Assembly (NCBI GenBank): GCA_964489695.1
Contig: CAZAZP010000003.1
Span: 5,412 to 69,411, forward strand
Source of the DNA: CAYUXU01 sp964489695
GTDB taxonomy: Bacteria; Bacillota_I; Bacilli_A; Erysipelotrichales; Erysipelotrichaceae
Direction of reading: 5' to 3'
DNA: 64,000 bases
Part shown: positions 35,305 to 44,174 of the stretch, in pieces
Numbering within the stretch: the stretch's first letter is position 1
How the letters are laid out: every line of letters begins with the position of its first letter
Translations under genes and position numbers: made by a program
The notes under the pieces: model-generated
Seen by the model: only the letters and a program-made list of their open reading frames with translations
Databases searched by the model: none
Told to the model about the DNA's origin: nothing

Positions 35305-35834
35305 GGTTTTTTCACCAAAAACGCATAAGCAAGACCACTTAGTAACGCCCCGAATAAAATATAGCCTTGTTTAATACCTAAAAAAGCAATCAGACTAAAA
35401 CTAATTAGATAAATTAACCCAGCCACATAATCAGTCTTAATAGTCTTCAATAACTGTAAAATTGTTAAACTAATAATAACCGTTACCGCAATCCGAATTG
35501 CTTCAAACGCCTTAAGGACTAAAGGTGAGTCAAAATAATCAGCAAAAAAGGCTGTAACTAAAGTCATAATAATTATTGATGGTAAAGCGGCTGCGAAAGC
35601 CGCGATTAAAGCCCCTTGACGTTGTCTTAATTTATAACCAATTAGGGTACTGGTATTAATCGCAATTATCCCAATACTAAGTTGCGCCACACTATAACTA
35701 TCCAGTAACTCATTTTCAGTGAGCCAATTGCGTTTATCGATTAGTTCCTTTCGCGCAATAGGTAACATCGCATAACCTCCACCGAAAGTGAATAATCCTA
35801 TTTTAAAAAAGGAAACAAATATTTGGCCTAACAT
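35301..35834 (-). CDS. Chromate transporter family (CHR) protein, half-size subunit 1
   Basis: Partner half of the gene at 34759. It shows FFKIGLFTFGGGYAMLPI and SVAQLSIGIIAINTSTLIGYKLR, the equivalent CHR motifs, with about five membrane helices in 177 residues. I use Met at 35834, preceded by AGGAG four bases away; earlier Met codons in the frame lack a ribosome site. Together the two halves equal one full-length ChrA. Confidence 0.85.
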   Translation of the reverse strand: MLGQIFVSFFKIGLFTFGGGYAMLPIARKELIDKRNWLTENELLDSYSVAQLSIGIIAINTSTLIGYKLRQRQGALIAAFAAALPSIIIMTLVTAFFADYFDSPLVLKAFEAIRIAVTVIISLTILQLLKTIKTDYVAGLIYLISFSLIAFLGIKQGYILFGALLSGLAYAFLVKKP

Positions 35835-35961
35835 TTTACTCCTACTTCCTTTTATAATCATGTTAAGTTTAGCATAAAGCCAACTTACCCGCAATTTTCC
35901 TAAATTACTTTTTAATCAATTTGCTTGATCTGATAAACTAATCCAATGTCTTATCCAACTG

Positions 35962-35988
35962 AAAAACCGCCGATCATCAGCGGTTTAT
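35962..35988. terminator. terminator hairpin 3' of the small basic-protein gene
   Basis: AAACCGC/GCGGTTT stem with a 9-base loop; on the minus strand a T run follows. It fits as the end of the transcript of the 42-codon gene at 36034-36162 and can act in both directions. Confidence 0.6.
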
Positions 35989-36033
35989 TAGTACTGGTAA
36001 TTAGCAAAGCACTAAATCTCATTAATTAATAAA

Positions 36034-36162
36034 TCAATTTGGTGTTTTCTTAACCGGTTGTTTAAATTTTTGGCGACTCTTTTGGGCCTTAAAAATAGTT
36101 TTATATTTTTTATTTTGCTTAATCTTATTTCGTTTTTGAAAATTATGGGTTCTCCGTCTCAT
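36034..36162 (-). CDS. 42-residue very basic small protein
   Basis: A short frame that is easy to miss. It encodes 42 residues beginning MRRRTHNFQKRNKIKQNKK and ending in KKTPN, with Lys, Arg and Gln/Asn making up most of it and no acidic residue. GAGAGG stands 5 bases before the ATG, a terminator follows, and it lies in an otherwise empty 450-base gap between the CHR genes and hppA. The character suggests an RNA- or ribosome-binding peptide, but I cannot match it to a known ribosomal protein. The start could also be chance, so confidence is moderate. Confidence 0.6.
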   Translation of the reverse strand: MRRRTHNFQKRNKIKQNKKYKTIFKAQKSRQKFKQPVKKTPN

Positions 36163-36189
36163 TTTTGCCTCTCTTTCATTGGTACTTTA

Positions 36190-36242
36190 ATCATACTATA
36201 ATTTCAGCGAATAATGAAATTCTGAGCTTATCATGTTATAAT
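36190..36242. promoter_or_regulatory. divergent promoter region, small basic gene / hppA
   Basis: Plus strand: TATAAT (36237-36242) with TGT in front (extended -10), 17-base spacer and ATGAAA at 36214-36219 as a partial -35; this would serve hppA with a leader of about 45 bases. Minus strand: TATGAT or TATAGT at 36190-36200 is a candidate -10 for the small basic gene. Confidence 0.55.
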
Positions 36243-36291
36243 TAATGTATCTTTTTTATTCATACATCATCATAGCTAGGAGGAAGGAAAA

Positions 36292-38445
36292 TTGTATATT
36301 TTTATAATTTTTATCGTCATTTGCACTTTACTTTTTGCCTATTATAATCATCGAAAAGTCCAAGCGCGCGACCCTGGAAATCCTTTAATGCAAGAGTTAG
36401 CTCGATTAATTGCTGAAGGAGCACTCACCTTTTTACACTTAGAAATTAAAATACTAGTCGTCGTTAGCTTAATTATTGCAAGCTTACTAGCTTTAATTGT
36501 GGCTTGGTATGTGGGTGCTGCTTTTCTGATTGGGGCGATTTTTAGTGGCGCAGCTGGTTATCTTGGCATGAAAAGTGCCACGATCACCAACGTTCGTGTC
36601 ACTAATGAAGCACGTACTACCTTTAATGTTACTTCAACCTTAAAAGTCGCATTTCAAGGTGGCAGTGTCATGGGATTATTGGTTGCTGGTTTTGCTTTAG
36701 CGGGCTTATTACTCGTCTTTTTCTTTTTTGGCTTATTACTTGGTCAATTGGACATTAATAATTTAATCATCACTACTAACCATTTAGGAATTAGCTTTAT
36801 TCCTTTCACCATGAGTATCTCTGGTTATGCCTTAGGTTGTAGCGTTGTCGCAATGTTTAATCGCGTTGGTGGTGGAATTTATACAAAAGCCGCTGATATG
36901 GGCGCGGACTTAGTTGGAAAAGCTGAAACCCATCTCCCGGAAGATGATGCTCGTAATCCCGCCACGATTGCTGATAATGTGGGCGATAACGTCGGTGATG
37001 TGGCTGGGTTAGGCTCTGATTTACTTGAAAGTTTTGTTGGAGCGATTGTGGCCGCGATGACTTTAGCGAGCTACATGTTTGCCACCAGCTTAAATCAACA
37101 ACACCCAATTTCCGCTACTTTAACTTTAAAATTAATCAATTATCCCTTACTTTTTGTCAGTATTGGTTTATTAGCCAGTATGTTAGGAATTGGCATCTTA
37201 TTAAAGAAAAAGCCTGGTCCAAAACCCCAAAAGGAATTAAACAAAGCTGTTTCTTGGTCAGCCTTGCTAACGATTTTATTGAATGGCGTCGTAACTTACT
37301 ATTTTTTCCATTCCTTAGATATCAGTAGTATTGGCTTTAAGTTTGGGACACTCTCGCCATTTCTAGCAGCGGTAAGTGGCATTATCAGTGGTTTAGTGAT
37401 TGGCTTATTAGCTGAATATTACACTAGCTATGATTATCAGCCAACTAGAAAACTAGCTGAGATTTCGTTAGAAGGACCCGCTTTAATTATTACCCGTGGG
37501 ATGTCGATTGGCTTACGCTCAACCTTCTTCCCGGTGGCTGTCTTAGGCATTACCATTATTGTTGCTTATAGTTTAGCTGGAATCTATGGCGTCACGATGG
37601 CAGCGGTTGGCATGCTTTCTTTTGTGGCGGCGACAGTCGCGGTTGATACTTATGGCCCGATTGCTGATAATGCTGGTGGAATCAGTGAAATGGCTAAATT
37701 ACCGAGCACCGTCAGAAATATCACTGATCAGCTTGATTCGATTGGAAATACCACCGCCGCGATTGGTAAAGGTTTCGCCATCGGTTCCGCGGCATTAGCA
37801 GCATTATCGTTACTTGTTTCTTATATTCAAGCTCAAGGTCATCTTAGTGGTCAATTAAACTTGAATATTATTGAACCGTTAACTTTAGTCGGCGCGATGT
37901 TAGGCGCAGCGTTACCATTTTTATTTTCTGGCATTTTGATTGATGCCGTCACGAAAGTAGCTGATCAAATGGTAACGGAAATTCGCTATCAATTCCGCTT
38001 AGAACCAAAAATTATAACCGGAGAAATCCCCCCTGATTATCATCGTTGTATTAGTATTTCCTCGCTTGGTGCTTTAAAAGAAATGGTAACCCCCTCTTTA
38101 ATTGCAGTAGTTATTCCCTTAATTAGTGGTTTTATCTTTGGCCCGCAATTTGTGGGTGGTCTACTTATTGGCACGACTTTATCAGCGATTATGTTAGCTA
38201 TTTATACTGCTAATGCTGGTGGTGCTTGGGACAATGCTAAAAAATATATTGAGATTGGTGGCTTAGCAAATGAAGCTGCTGGTACTCCCGCCCATGAAGC
38301 TTCAATTATTGGTGATACCGTTGGTGATCCATTAAAAGATACCGTTGGTCCATCTTTAGATATCTTAATTAAAATTATGGCTGTAATTTCATTAATTGGC
38401 GTTTCCATCTTTAGTCGCTTCTTTATTTTTGGTTTCTTTAAATAA
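36292..38445 (+). CDS. hppA: Membrane-bound proton/sodium-translocating pyrophosphatase
   Basis: Integral membrane pump that couples PPi hydrolysis to H+ or Na+ export. About 16 membrane helices in 717 aa. The PPi site is intact: AADMGADLVGKAE, DDARNPATIADNVGDNVGD, and the C-terminal DNAKKYIE and DTVGDPLKDT motifs. The segment GNTTAAIGKG has Ala where K+-independent enzymes have Lys, which marks the K+-dependent class. The transported ion is not decided. The start is TTG at 36292, with AGGAGG upstream. It can recycle PPi released by the tRNA synthetases, the dUTPase and PPDK. Confidence 0.96.
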   Translation: MYIFIIFIVICTLLFAYYNHRKVQARDPGNPLMQELARLIAEGALTFLHLEIKILVVVSLIIASLLALIVAWYVGAAFLIGAIFSGAAGYLGMKSATITNVRVTNEARTTFNVTSTLKVAFQGGSVMGLLVAGFALAGLLLVFFFFGLLLGQLDINNLIITTNHLGISFIPFTMSISGYALGCSVVAMFNRVGGGIYTKAADMGADLVGKAETHLPEDDARNPATIADNVGDNVGDVAGLGSDLLESFVGAIVAAMTLASYMFATSLNQQHPISATLTLKLINYPLLFVSIGLLASMLGIGILLKKKPGPKPQKELNKAVSWSALLTILLNGVVTYYFFHSLDISSIGFKFGTLSPFLAAVSGIISGLVIGLLAEYYTSYDYQPTRKLAEISLEGPALIITRGMSIGLRSTFFPVAVLGITIIVAYSLAGIYGVTMAAVGMLSFVAATVAVDTYGPIADNAGGISEMAKLPSTVRNITDQLDSIGNTTAAIGKGFAIGSAALAALSLLVSYIQAQGHLSGQLNLNIIEPLTLVGAMLGAALPFLFSGILIDAVTKVADQMVTEIRYQFRLEPKIITGEIPPDYHRCISISSLGALKEMVTPSLIAVVIPLISGFIFGPQFVGGLLIGTTLSAIMLAIYTANAGGAWDNAKKYIEIGGLANEAAGTPAHEASIIGDTVGDPLKDTVGPSLDILIKIMAVISLIGVSIFSRFFIFGFFK

Positions 38446-38491
38446 TTTTTAGGTTGTTTTACAATTAAGCTAAGGATAGGAAGGACTCTTT

Positions 38492-39292
38492 ATGTTAGTT
38501 GAAGATTATATTCGCCATTTTGAACAAGTCGGAGCAGCTTGGTTTGATCCAGAGTATACCCGCGATGTTTTAGTTTTTGGTGATTTAAAGCAGGCGGTTG
38601 GCTCAACTGTCATTACCACTTGGTGCGCGACCAATCAAGTCATCGAAACAGCGATTGAAAATCAAATAAAATTTATTATTACCCATGAAAACCCTTTTTA
38701 TGAGTTGGGTACGAAATTAAAAACTCCGCTTAGAAAAGCCACCCAAGCAAAACAGGCCCTACTACACCAACATCAAATAGCGATTTATCGTTGCCATGAT
38801 GTCTGGGATCGGATGCCTGTTTATGGTGTTTTAGATTCTTGGGCTGAGCTCTTAGCTTTACCCTTTGAAAAACGTGAAGTGCATTCGTTTTATCGCCGGG
38901 CTAACTTCACTGCTTTACCAGTAATTGAGTTAGCCCAAAAGTTAGCTAATCAAATTAAAAATCATGGTCAAAACGGTATCTTAGTGTTAGGACCCAAAGA
39001 TAAATTAATCCAGAGCCTTACGATTGGAACAGGGGCGATTACGGATATTTTTGATATGGCACATCATTATCCAGCGGATGCTTATCTTTTAACCGATGAT
39101 AGTTATCAAACTTGGATTGCTGGCCAATGGGCAATCGATCATCAAATCCCAATACTAGTAGTTAGTCACGCCACTTCAGAAATGGCGGGACTAGAAAATA
39201 TGTCGGTCTATCTCAACCAGCAATTCCCGACTATCAACCACCGCTATTGTGGTCATGATTTTGATTATGAATTAATTATTAGTGCTGATTAA
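38492..39292 (+). CDS. Nif3-like dinuclear metal center protein
   Basis: NIF3/YqfO family, found in nearly all bacteria; suggested as a metal-dependent hydrolase or GTP cyclohydrolase-like protein, role unsettled. The metal-ligand segments are recognisable as FIITHENPFYE, YRCHDVWD and the late GHDFDYEL. Length 266 aa, the short form without the PII-like insertion. GGAAGGA precedes the start, and it lies 46 bases after hppA on the same strand, so it may share its transcript. Its end overlaps the convergent deacetylase gene by 4 bases. Confidence 0.85.
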   Translation: MLVEDYIRHFEQVGAAWFDPEYTRDVLVFGDLKQAVGSTVITTWCATNQVIETAIENQIKFIITHENPFYELGTKLKTPLRKATQAKQALLHQHQIAIYRCHDVWDRMPVYGVLDSWAELLALPFEKREVHSFYRRANFTALPVIELAQKLANQIKNHGQNGILVLGPKDKLIQSLTIGTGAITDIFDMAHHYPADAYLLTDDSYQTWIAGQWAIDHQIPILVVSHATSEMAGLENMSVYLNQQFPTINHRYCGHDFDYELIISAD

Positions 39293-40437
39293 TTAAGTTG
39301 TTTAAACGTATAACCAGCTTCAATTGATTGATCAATATAATCACTAAGAATATCCACGTTAGTCTGGGAAATCGCATGTAGTAACACGATATTTCCATTA
39401 GCATTGTATTTCAGTAATTTAGTTAATGAGGCTGCCGGTTCTGGTTGTTTAGCGGGGTCCCAGTCTTGATAACCAAACGCCCATAAGACAGTTTTATAAC
39501 CTAATCCTTTCGCCACATTTAAAGATGTTTCCGAGAAACTACCAGCTGGTGGTCGATAAAGTTTAACAGCTGGTAAACTACCAACTAAGGTTTGATAACT
39601 CTTTTCCCAGTCTGTCAAATCTTTTTTTACTTTATCAACTGAGATTCGCGCATGATCTTCATGGCGTTCGGTATGGTTACCCACAATATGTCCTTCAGCT
39701 AACATCCTTAAGACTAAAGCTTTATTATTTTTAATATAACTTCCCGTTACAAAGAAGACTACTTTGATACCCTTTTCTGCTAAGATATCCAAGATATCAG
39801 CGGTAAGTTGTTGGTATTCATAACCATTATCAAAGGTTAAATAGAGATTTTTTTGATCATTATGAATTTTATAAACCCCATTATATTTTTCCAGTACACT
39901 TTTTCCACTAGAATCAGGATAACCCCAACTCCAAGCATAAGGTTTGGTCGCTAGGGCTGGTGTTGATGGAGTAGTAGGTGGTGTAACCACGACCTTTTTT
40001 TGATGGGAATAATTGACTGGATTAATATAACTTAAATCTACCCAACCACCAGGTACAGTCTCACTGGTACTCAAATTTACTGCAATATCAACCACCTTAT
40101 AAATAAAATAGGTTTTACTTGAATACGTCGCGATTTTATTATTTAATTCCGAAGCATCTTTAGCTGTATTAAAAACATCAAAGGCTTGCTTCATTTCAAT
40201 CTTATCTCCAGCGGTGAATTTTTTGTAATCTACGCTAAAACGCTCAATTGGCTCGGGCTCAACCGGCGGTTCTACTGGTTCTGCTGGCTCGTCAATATCA
40301 ATTATTTCTTCAGGTAATTGTTCACCATTTGGTACATCAGGATCAACCGTTGGTCCTTTAAACCAGCTGCTACAGCCAGTTAAAATTAAACTGATGGCTA
40401 AAACAACTCCAAGCTGCTTTACCACTTTCTTTTTCAT
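39289..40437 (-). CDS. pdaA: PdaA-like polysaccharide deacetylase lipoprotein
   Basis: Predicted exported peptidoglycan N-acetylmuramic acid deacetylase. A lipoprotein signal peptide ends in LILTGC (about residue 22), then a Pro/Glu-rich spacer (about 40-65) and an uncharacterised region. The NodB-type domain (about 185-380) has YLTFDNGYE, the metal-binding GNHTERHEDH, YRPPAGSFSE and VLLHAIS, the pattern of PdaA, which makes muramic delta-lactam in Bacillus spore cortex. PdaA homologues also occur in non-spore-formers, so sporulation is not implied. Single-gene unit with its own promoter. Confidence 0.85.
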   Translation of the reverse strand: MKKKVVKQLGVVLAISLILTGCSSWFKGPTVDPDVPNGEQLPEEIIDIDEPAEPVEPPVEPEPIERFSVDYKKFTAGDKIEMKQAFDVFNTAKDASELNNKIATYSSKTYFIYKVVDIAVNLSTSETVPGGWVDLSYINPVNYSHQKKVVVTPPTTPSTPALATKPYAWSWGYPDSSGKSVLEKYNGVYKIHNDQKNLYLTFDNGYEYQQLTADILDILAEKGIKVVFFVTGSYIKNNKALVLRMLAEGHIVGNHTERHEDHARISVDKVKKDLTDWEKSYQTLVGSLPAVKLYRPPAGSFSETSLNVAKGLGYKTVLWAFGYQDWDPAKQPEPAASLTKLLKYNANGNIVLLHAISQTNVDILSDYIDQSIEAGYTFKQLN

Positions 40438-40533
40438 AGTGTCCCTTTCTTGTCACTAGTGGTAATTCTAATAACATGGTTGATGTCAAAATTTGTTTAC
40501 ATTTAATATTTTAAGCGCTTGATTTTCACCTAT

Positions 40534-40562
40534 ATTATACCTTGCTCTAGAAATAATGTAAA
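40534..40562 (-). promoter_or_regulatory. sigma-A promoter of the pdaA-like gene
   Basis: Minus strand -35 TTTACA (40557-40562), 17-base spacer, -10 TATAAT (40534-40539). The start codon is about 95 bases downstream. An AAGCGCTT palindrome lies just after the -10. Confidence 0.78.
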
Positions 40563-40586
40563 TTAATCATTAATTTGCCATAAATA

Positions 40587-40613
40587 AAAAAAGGAACCAC
40601 ATGTGGTTCCTTT
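40587..40613 (-). terminator. terminator of the opu operon
   Basis: A 10-bp perfect stem (40590-40599 with 40604-40613, CATG loop) followed on the minus strand by a T run. It overlaps the stop codon of the binding-protein gene. Confidence 0.88.
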
Positions 40614-41529
40614 AATCCATTAAATTTTGTTCCTGTAAAAACTTAAGCGCAACTGCTTCTGGTGTTTTACCTAACACATCCACTTCATACACCAAATCAG
40701 TCATACTTTCATTAGTAAAGCGATGAGCTAATGAGTTAAGAATATCCTTTAGTTCTGGCACATCTGGGAAGCGTTCAAATAAGTCGACGCGAACTAAGAT
40801 TGCAGCATTATAGTCTGGGAAATATTGTAAATCATCTTCCAAGAGTTTTAAATCAATCTTCTTATTCATACCATCCGTGGTCCAAGCCATCATGACATCA
40901 ATTTGTTCGTTTTGAATTGCGGTATGTTTGAGATCAATGTTCATTGGTTTTTTATCCTTGAAAGTTAAATTATAAGCTTTACTCCACGGCCCAAATCGCA
41001 TACTACCTTCTTCACTGAAAAACTCATGTTCTGCTCCAAAGATTAATTCACCGGCATAGGGTCGTAAATCAGAAATAGTTTTTAAGGTATATTTCTGCAT
41101 GGTCTTTTCCATGACACCAATCGCATAAGTATTTTCAAAGCCTAACTTTTCCAAATGATAAATTTGATGGCGTTCTAACGCCACTTCGTTGGTGTAATCA
41201 TAAATACTCATCCCAGCTGGTACATCTTTGACGTCCAATTTTAAATAAGAACTTAAAAGTGATCCATCATAACTCAACATTAAATCTGAATCTCCGCCTT
41301 GAATTAGTGCTCTAAAAGCAAAGACCGAAGAAGACATTTCATCTTTAATTTTAATCTTAAGATCTGTTTGATCTTCAACCAAATATTTAATCATTCGATA
41401 AATTATTTGCATCTCTGAATAATGTCCATCATAAACCACGATTGTTCGATTGTCTTTTGAACCACCGCAACCTGCTAAGACACTAAGACTTAAAGCGAAT
41501 AATAAACCTAATTTTGCTAATTTTTTCAT
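40612..41529 (-). CDS. opuCC: Osmoprotectant ABC transporter substrate-binding lipoprotein (OpuCC-like)
   Basis: Extracellular solute-binding protein for glycine betaine, choline or carnitine. Signal peptide and lipobox LSVLAGC at the N-terminus, so it is anchored to the membrane after LspA cleavage. The mature part follows the OpuAC fold (IVVYDGHYSEMQIIYRMIKYLVED...). Length 305 aa. Last gene of the four-gene operon, 13 bases after the second permease. The exact ligand cannot be read. Confidence 0.9.
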   Translation of the reverse strand: MKKLAKLGLLFALSLSVLAGCGGSKDNRTIVVYDGHYSEMQIIYRMIKYLVEDQTDLKIKIKDEMSSSVFAFRALIQGGDSDLMLSYDGSLLSSYLKLDVKDVPAGMSIYDYTNEVALERHQIYHLEKLGFENTYAIGVMEKTMQKYTLKTISDLRPYAGELIFGAEHEFFSEEGSMRFGPWSKAYNLTFKDKKPMNIDLKHTAIQNEQIDVMMAWTTDGMNKKIDLKLLEDDLQYFPDYNAAILVRVDLFERFPDVPELKDILNSLAHRFTNESMTDLVYEVDVLGKTPEAVALKFLQEQNLMD

Positions 41530-41542
41530 ACAAATTCCTTTC

Positions 41543-42151
41543 TTAATCTTTTTTAGTTAAACGATATTTATTAGTTAACCTTTTTTCAATCATCCCCATT
41601 CCATTATCTAGTACTATCGCAATAATCATTAAAGAAATAGTTCCAGAAAATACTAATTGCATATTTTGTATTCGGATTCCCCGATTAATAATTGAACCTA
41701 AACCACCCCCGCCAATCGTGGAAGCAAATACCGCAATCCCCACCGCAGTAACAGCCGCGATACGAATCCCCGCAAAGATAAGCGGAAAAACTAACGGTAA
41801 TTCAATTGAAAATAAACGGTCAAAAGCTGATAGACCCATGCCCCGCGCCGCTTCTTTAATCCCTTTATCTAAATGAGCTAAGCCCAAATAAGTATTGTGG
41901 ACAATCGGTAAAAGTGAATATAAAACAATTCCAATAATTACGGTCGTTTTACCTGGCCCAAAGAGAATCATCACTAAACCCAGTAGTGCTAATGAAGGAA
42001 TCGTTTGCAGTAGTTCAGTAAGGATTAAAATAACTTTCCGTAATCGTAAATTTAAATAAGCTAAGATACCCAAAATTAAACCTAAAATAGTGGCGACTGA
42101 CACCGACATCAAAACTAGATATAAATGTTCTAAGACTCTTTCAACGTTCAT
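41543..42151 (-). CDS. Osmoprotectant ABC transporter permease (OpuCB/OpuCD-like)
   Basis: BPD_transp_1 permease with five membrane helices in 202 aa. The EAA loop that contacts the ATPase is seen as KEAARGMGLSAFDRLFSIELPL. It overlaps the preceding permease by 11 bases. Together with that gene it forms the heterodimeric channel. Confidence 0.9.
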   Translation of the reverse strand: MNVERVLEHLYLVLMSVSVATILGLILGILAYLNLRLRKVILILTELLQTIPSLALLGLVMILFGPGKTTVIIGIVLYSLLPIVHNTYLGLAHLDKGIKEAARGMGLSAFDRLFSIELPLVFPLIFAGIRIAAVTAVGIAVFASTIGGGGLGSIINRGIRIQNMQLVFSGTISLMIIAIVLDNGMGMIEKRLTNKYRLTKKD

Positions 42152-42785
42152 TTTTAGCCTCGATTCTTAAACCCCGTGGGGTTAATTTACGTTTCAATAA
42201 ATCAATCAATTGACTAAAAACTAAAGCCATTATAGCGGAAGGTATCGCCCCAGCTAGCACTAAACGATTATTATTACTTGGAATACCGATATAAATAAAT
42301 TCACCTAAACCGCCTAAACCAATCATCGCTGCTAAAGCCGCCCAACTAACGGTATAAACAGTTGACATCCTTAAGCCTCCAATAATGCTGGGTAAAGCCA
42401 ACGGCAATTCGATTTCAATTAATCTTTCAAACCGTGACATCCCACAACCTTTGGCAGCTTCAATTAAACTAGCATCAACATTTAAAATACCTGTATAAGT
42501 ATTTTTTAAAATTGGGAAGATCGCATAAATGGTTAAAGCAATTAACACCGTGCGCGGTCTCATCCCTAAATAGATAAACATAATCCCAACAAAAACAATC
42601 CCAGGAATCGTTTGAAATATGGAAATAATCGGTAAAATAATAAATTTTAAACGTGGGACTAACGCTAAAGTAATGCCTAAAATTAACGCAATTACAAACC
42701 CACCACTCACGGCGACGATGACATAATATAAATGCGTGTAAATAGCTTTGAGTAAGCTCTCACCATAAACACTAAAGAATTCCAT
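42141..42785 (-). CDS. Osmoprotectant ABC transporter permease (OpuCB/OpuCD-like)
   Basis: Second BPD_transp_1 permease, 214 aa, with the EAA loop as EAAKGCGMSRFERLIEIELPL and five to six membrane helices. It overlaps the ATPase gene by one base and the next permease by 11, so translation of all three is coupled. Which of the two equals OpuCB and which OpuCD is not decided here. Confidence 0.9.
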   Translation of the reverse strand: MEFFSVYGESLLKAIYTHLYYVIVAVSGGFVIALILGITLALVPRLKFIILPIISIFQTIPGIVFVGIMFIYLGMRPRTVLIALTIYAIFPILKNTYTGILNVDASLIEAAKGCGMSRFERLIEIELPLALPSIIGGLRMSTVYTVSWAALAAMIGLGGLGEFIYIGIPSNNNRLVLAGAIPSAIMALVFSQLIDLLKRKLTPRGLRIEAKNER

Positions 42786-43900
42786 TAGTTATCCCCCCAA
42801 ATGACTTGGCCCATGGCTTTAGCCATACTAGTTTTAGTCACGATACCAGCGATAGTATTATCATCATTTAAAACCACGACGTAGTTATTGTTGGAATTAA
42901 CTAATTTATTGAAAGTTTCATTCGCCTTTTCATTACTATATGAAACGACATTCGAACTAAAAGGAATCTGCGAAATTGAACCACTAGTTAAATTAGCTTT
43001 TCTAATATCATTAACGGTAATCACGCCAGCGTAAGTTTCATCTAAATTCTTAATTAATAGTGAGTCAATTTTATTGGCTATGAGTAAATGCATGCCTTCT
43101 TTTAAACTTTGATTAGCATAAATACTAACTGGATAACTCCGCATAAAATCAGCTGCCGTTAAATCTAAGTTATTAAAACTTACTCGATCACCCATAAACT
43201 CTTTAATTAAGCTACTGCCGGGATTCTCTAGCATTTCAGCTGGTGACGCCATTTGAACAATTTTCCCTTTTTCCATAAAGATAATCGTATCTGCTAGTTT
43301 TAACGCTTCATCCATGTCGTGTGTAACAAATACAATCGTTTTCTTTAATTTTTTATGTAATTGTTTAATTTCATTTTGTAAGATATTCCGAGTTAACGGA
43401 TCTAACGCACCAAAGGGCTCATCCATCAACACAATCTCGGGTGAAGCAGCTAAAGCTCTTAAAACACCGATTCTTTGTTGCTGACCACCAGATAATTCAC
43501 TTGGATATTTTTTCGCATTTTCTTCATAATCCATATTAACCATGGCTAATAATTGTCTAGTAATTTCATCTATCTGCTCTTTTGAAAACTTAAGTCTTTT
43601 TGGGACAACCGCAATATTTTGGGCAACTGTCATATTCGGAAATAAACCAATTTCCTGAATTACATAGCCAATTTGACGTCGTAGTTTAACTGGATCTAAA
43701 GTCTTAATATTAACGTTATTAATATAAATATCGCCACTATCTGGTTCAATTAAGCGATTAATCGATTTTAATGTCGTTGTTTTCCCGCAACCACTTGGCC
43801 CGATTAAAACAACAAATTCACCTTGTTTAATTTCAAAACTAACTTCTTTTAAAACTTCTTGTGTTCCATATCTTTTAACAACCTGCTCAAACTTTATCAT
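42785..43900 (-). CDS. opuCA: Osmoprotectant ABC transporter ATPase with CBS domains (OpuCA-like)
   Basis: Cytoplasmic ATPase that drives betaine/choline-type uptake. Walker A GPSGCGKTT near residue 37, signature LSGGQQQR, Walker B VLMDEPFGALD. After about residue 240 come two CBS modules (SIYANQSLKEGMHLL..., NEKANETFNKLV...), which in OpuA/OpuC sense ionic strength or c-di-AMP. I use Met at 43900, preceded by AAGGAGG; the longer ORF reads into the leader. First gene of the operon, behind an unusual structured leader. Confidence 0.93.
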   Translation of the reverse strand: MIKFEQVVKRYGTQEVLKEVSFEIKQGEFVVLIGPSGCGKTTTLKSINRLIEPDSGDIYINNVNIKTLDPVKLRRQIGYVIQEIGLFPNMTVAQNIAVVPKRLKFSKEQIDEITRQLLAMVNMDYEENAKKYPSELSGGQQQRIGVLRALAASPEIVLMDEPFGALDPLTRNILQNEIKQLHKKLKKTIVFVTHDMDEALKLADTIIFMEKGKIVQMASPAEMLENPGSSLIKEFMGDRVSFNNLDLTAADFMRSYPVSIYANQSLKEGMHLLIANKIDSLLIKNLDETYAGVITVNDIRKANLTSGSISQIPFSSNVVSYSNEKANETFNKLVNSNNNYVVVLNDDNTIAGIVTKTSMAKAMGQVIWGDN

Positions 43901-43911
43901 TATGCCTCCTT

Positions 43912-44045
43912 GAAATAAAAAACTGCTATCCACAAAATCAGGTCCGCCCTTCCTTTAGCAACAGCAGTAAACACCACAAACGAAAAACACGAATCATCCC
44001 CAGAACAAGTTTTGGTGGATATTATTTTGAAATTATGTTTTTTCT
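43912..44045 (-). promoter_or_regulatory. candidate structured leader (riboswitch-like) of the opu operon
   Basis: Two mutually exclusive folds are visible on the minus strand. One is an 11-bp closing helix with a single bulge between 44010-44021 and 43927-43937 (core TATCCAC with GTGGATA). The other is a hairpin between ACTGCT (43963-43968) and AGCAGT (43922-43927) followed by six T, a terminator shape. They share base 43927 and cross each other. That is the layout of an aptamer with an expression platform. I cannot match it to a known family. Confidence 0.5.
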
Positions 44046-44054
44046 CTACCTTGA

Positions 44055-44083
44055 ATTATAGCATAATCAACTAATCAATTCAA
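44055..44083 (-). promoter_or_regulatory. sigma-A promoter of the opu operon
   Basis: Minus strand -35 TTGAAT (44078-44083), 17-base spacer, -10 TATAAT (44055-44060). It leaves a leader of about 150 bases before opuCA. Confidence 0.8.
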
Positions 44084-44174
44084 ACTTTCAAGTTAAGCTA
44101 AAATTGACTTTTAATCAACTATATTATTTTTCATCTTAAAAAACAAATATTTTTATAAATTATTTTGTTAGTAA

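Noticed and set aside
39289..40437. PdaA-like protein as proof of sporulation
   Set aside because: No other sporulation gene is in the window, and the family also occurs in non-spore-formers.
40500..40530. AAGCGCTT palindrome near the pdaA promoter as a cre site
   Set aside because: The core CG is there, but the outer TG and CA positions do not match the cre consensus on either strand.
43912..44045. TPP or c-di-AMP (ydaO) riboswitch in the opu leader
   Set aside because: Fragments such as ACCTGAT and GGGGATGATTC recall parts of these motifs, but the CUGAGA of TPP and the GGAACC/GGGGUGAAUC arrangement of ydaO are absent or out of order.
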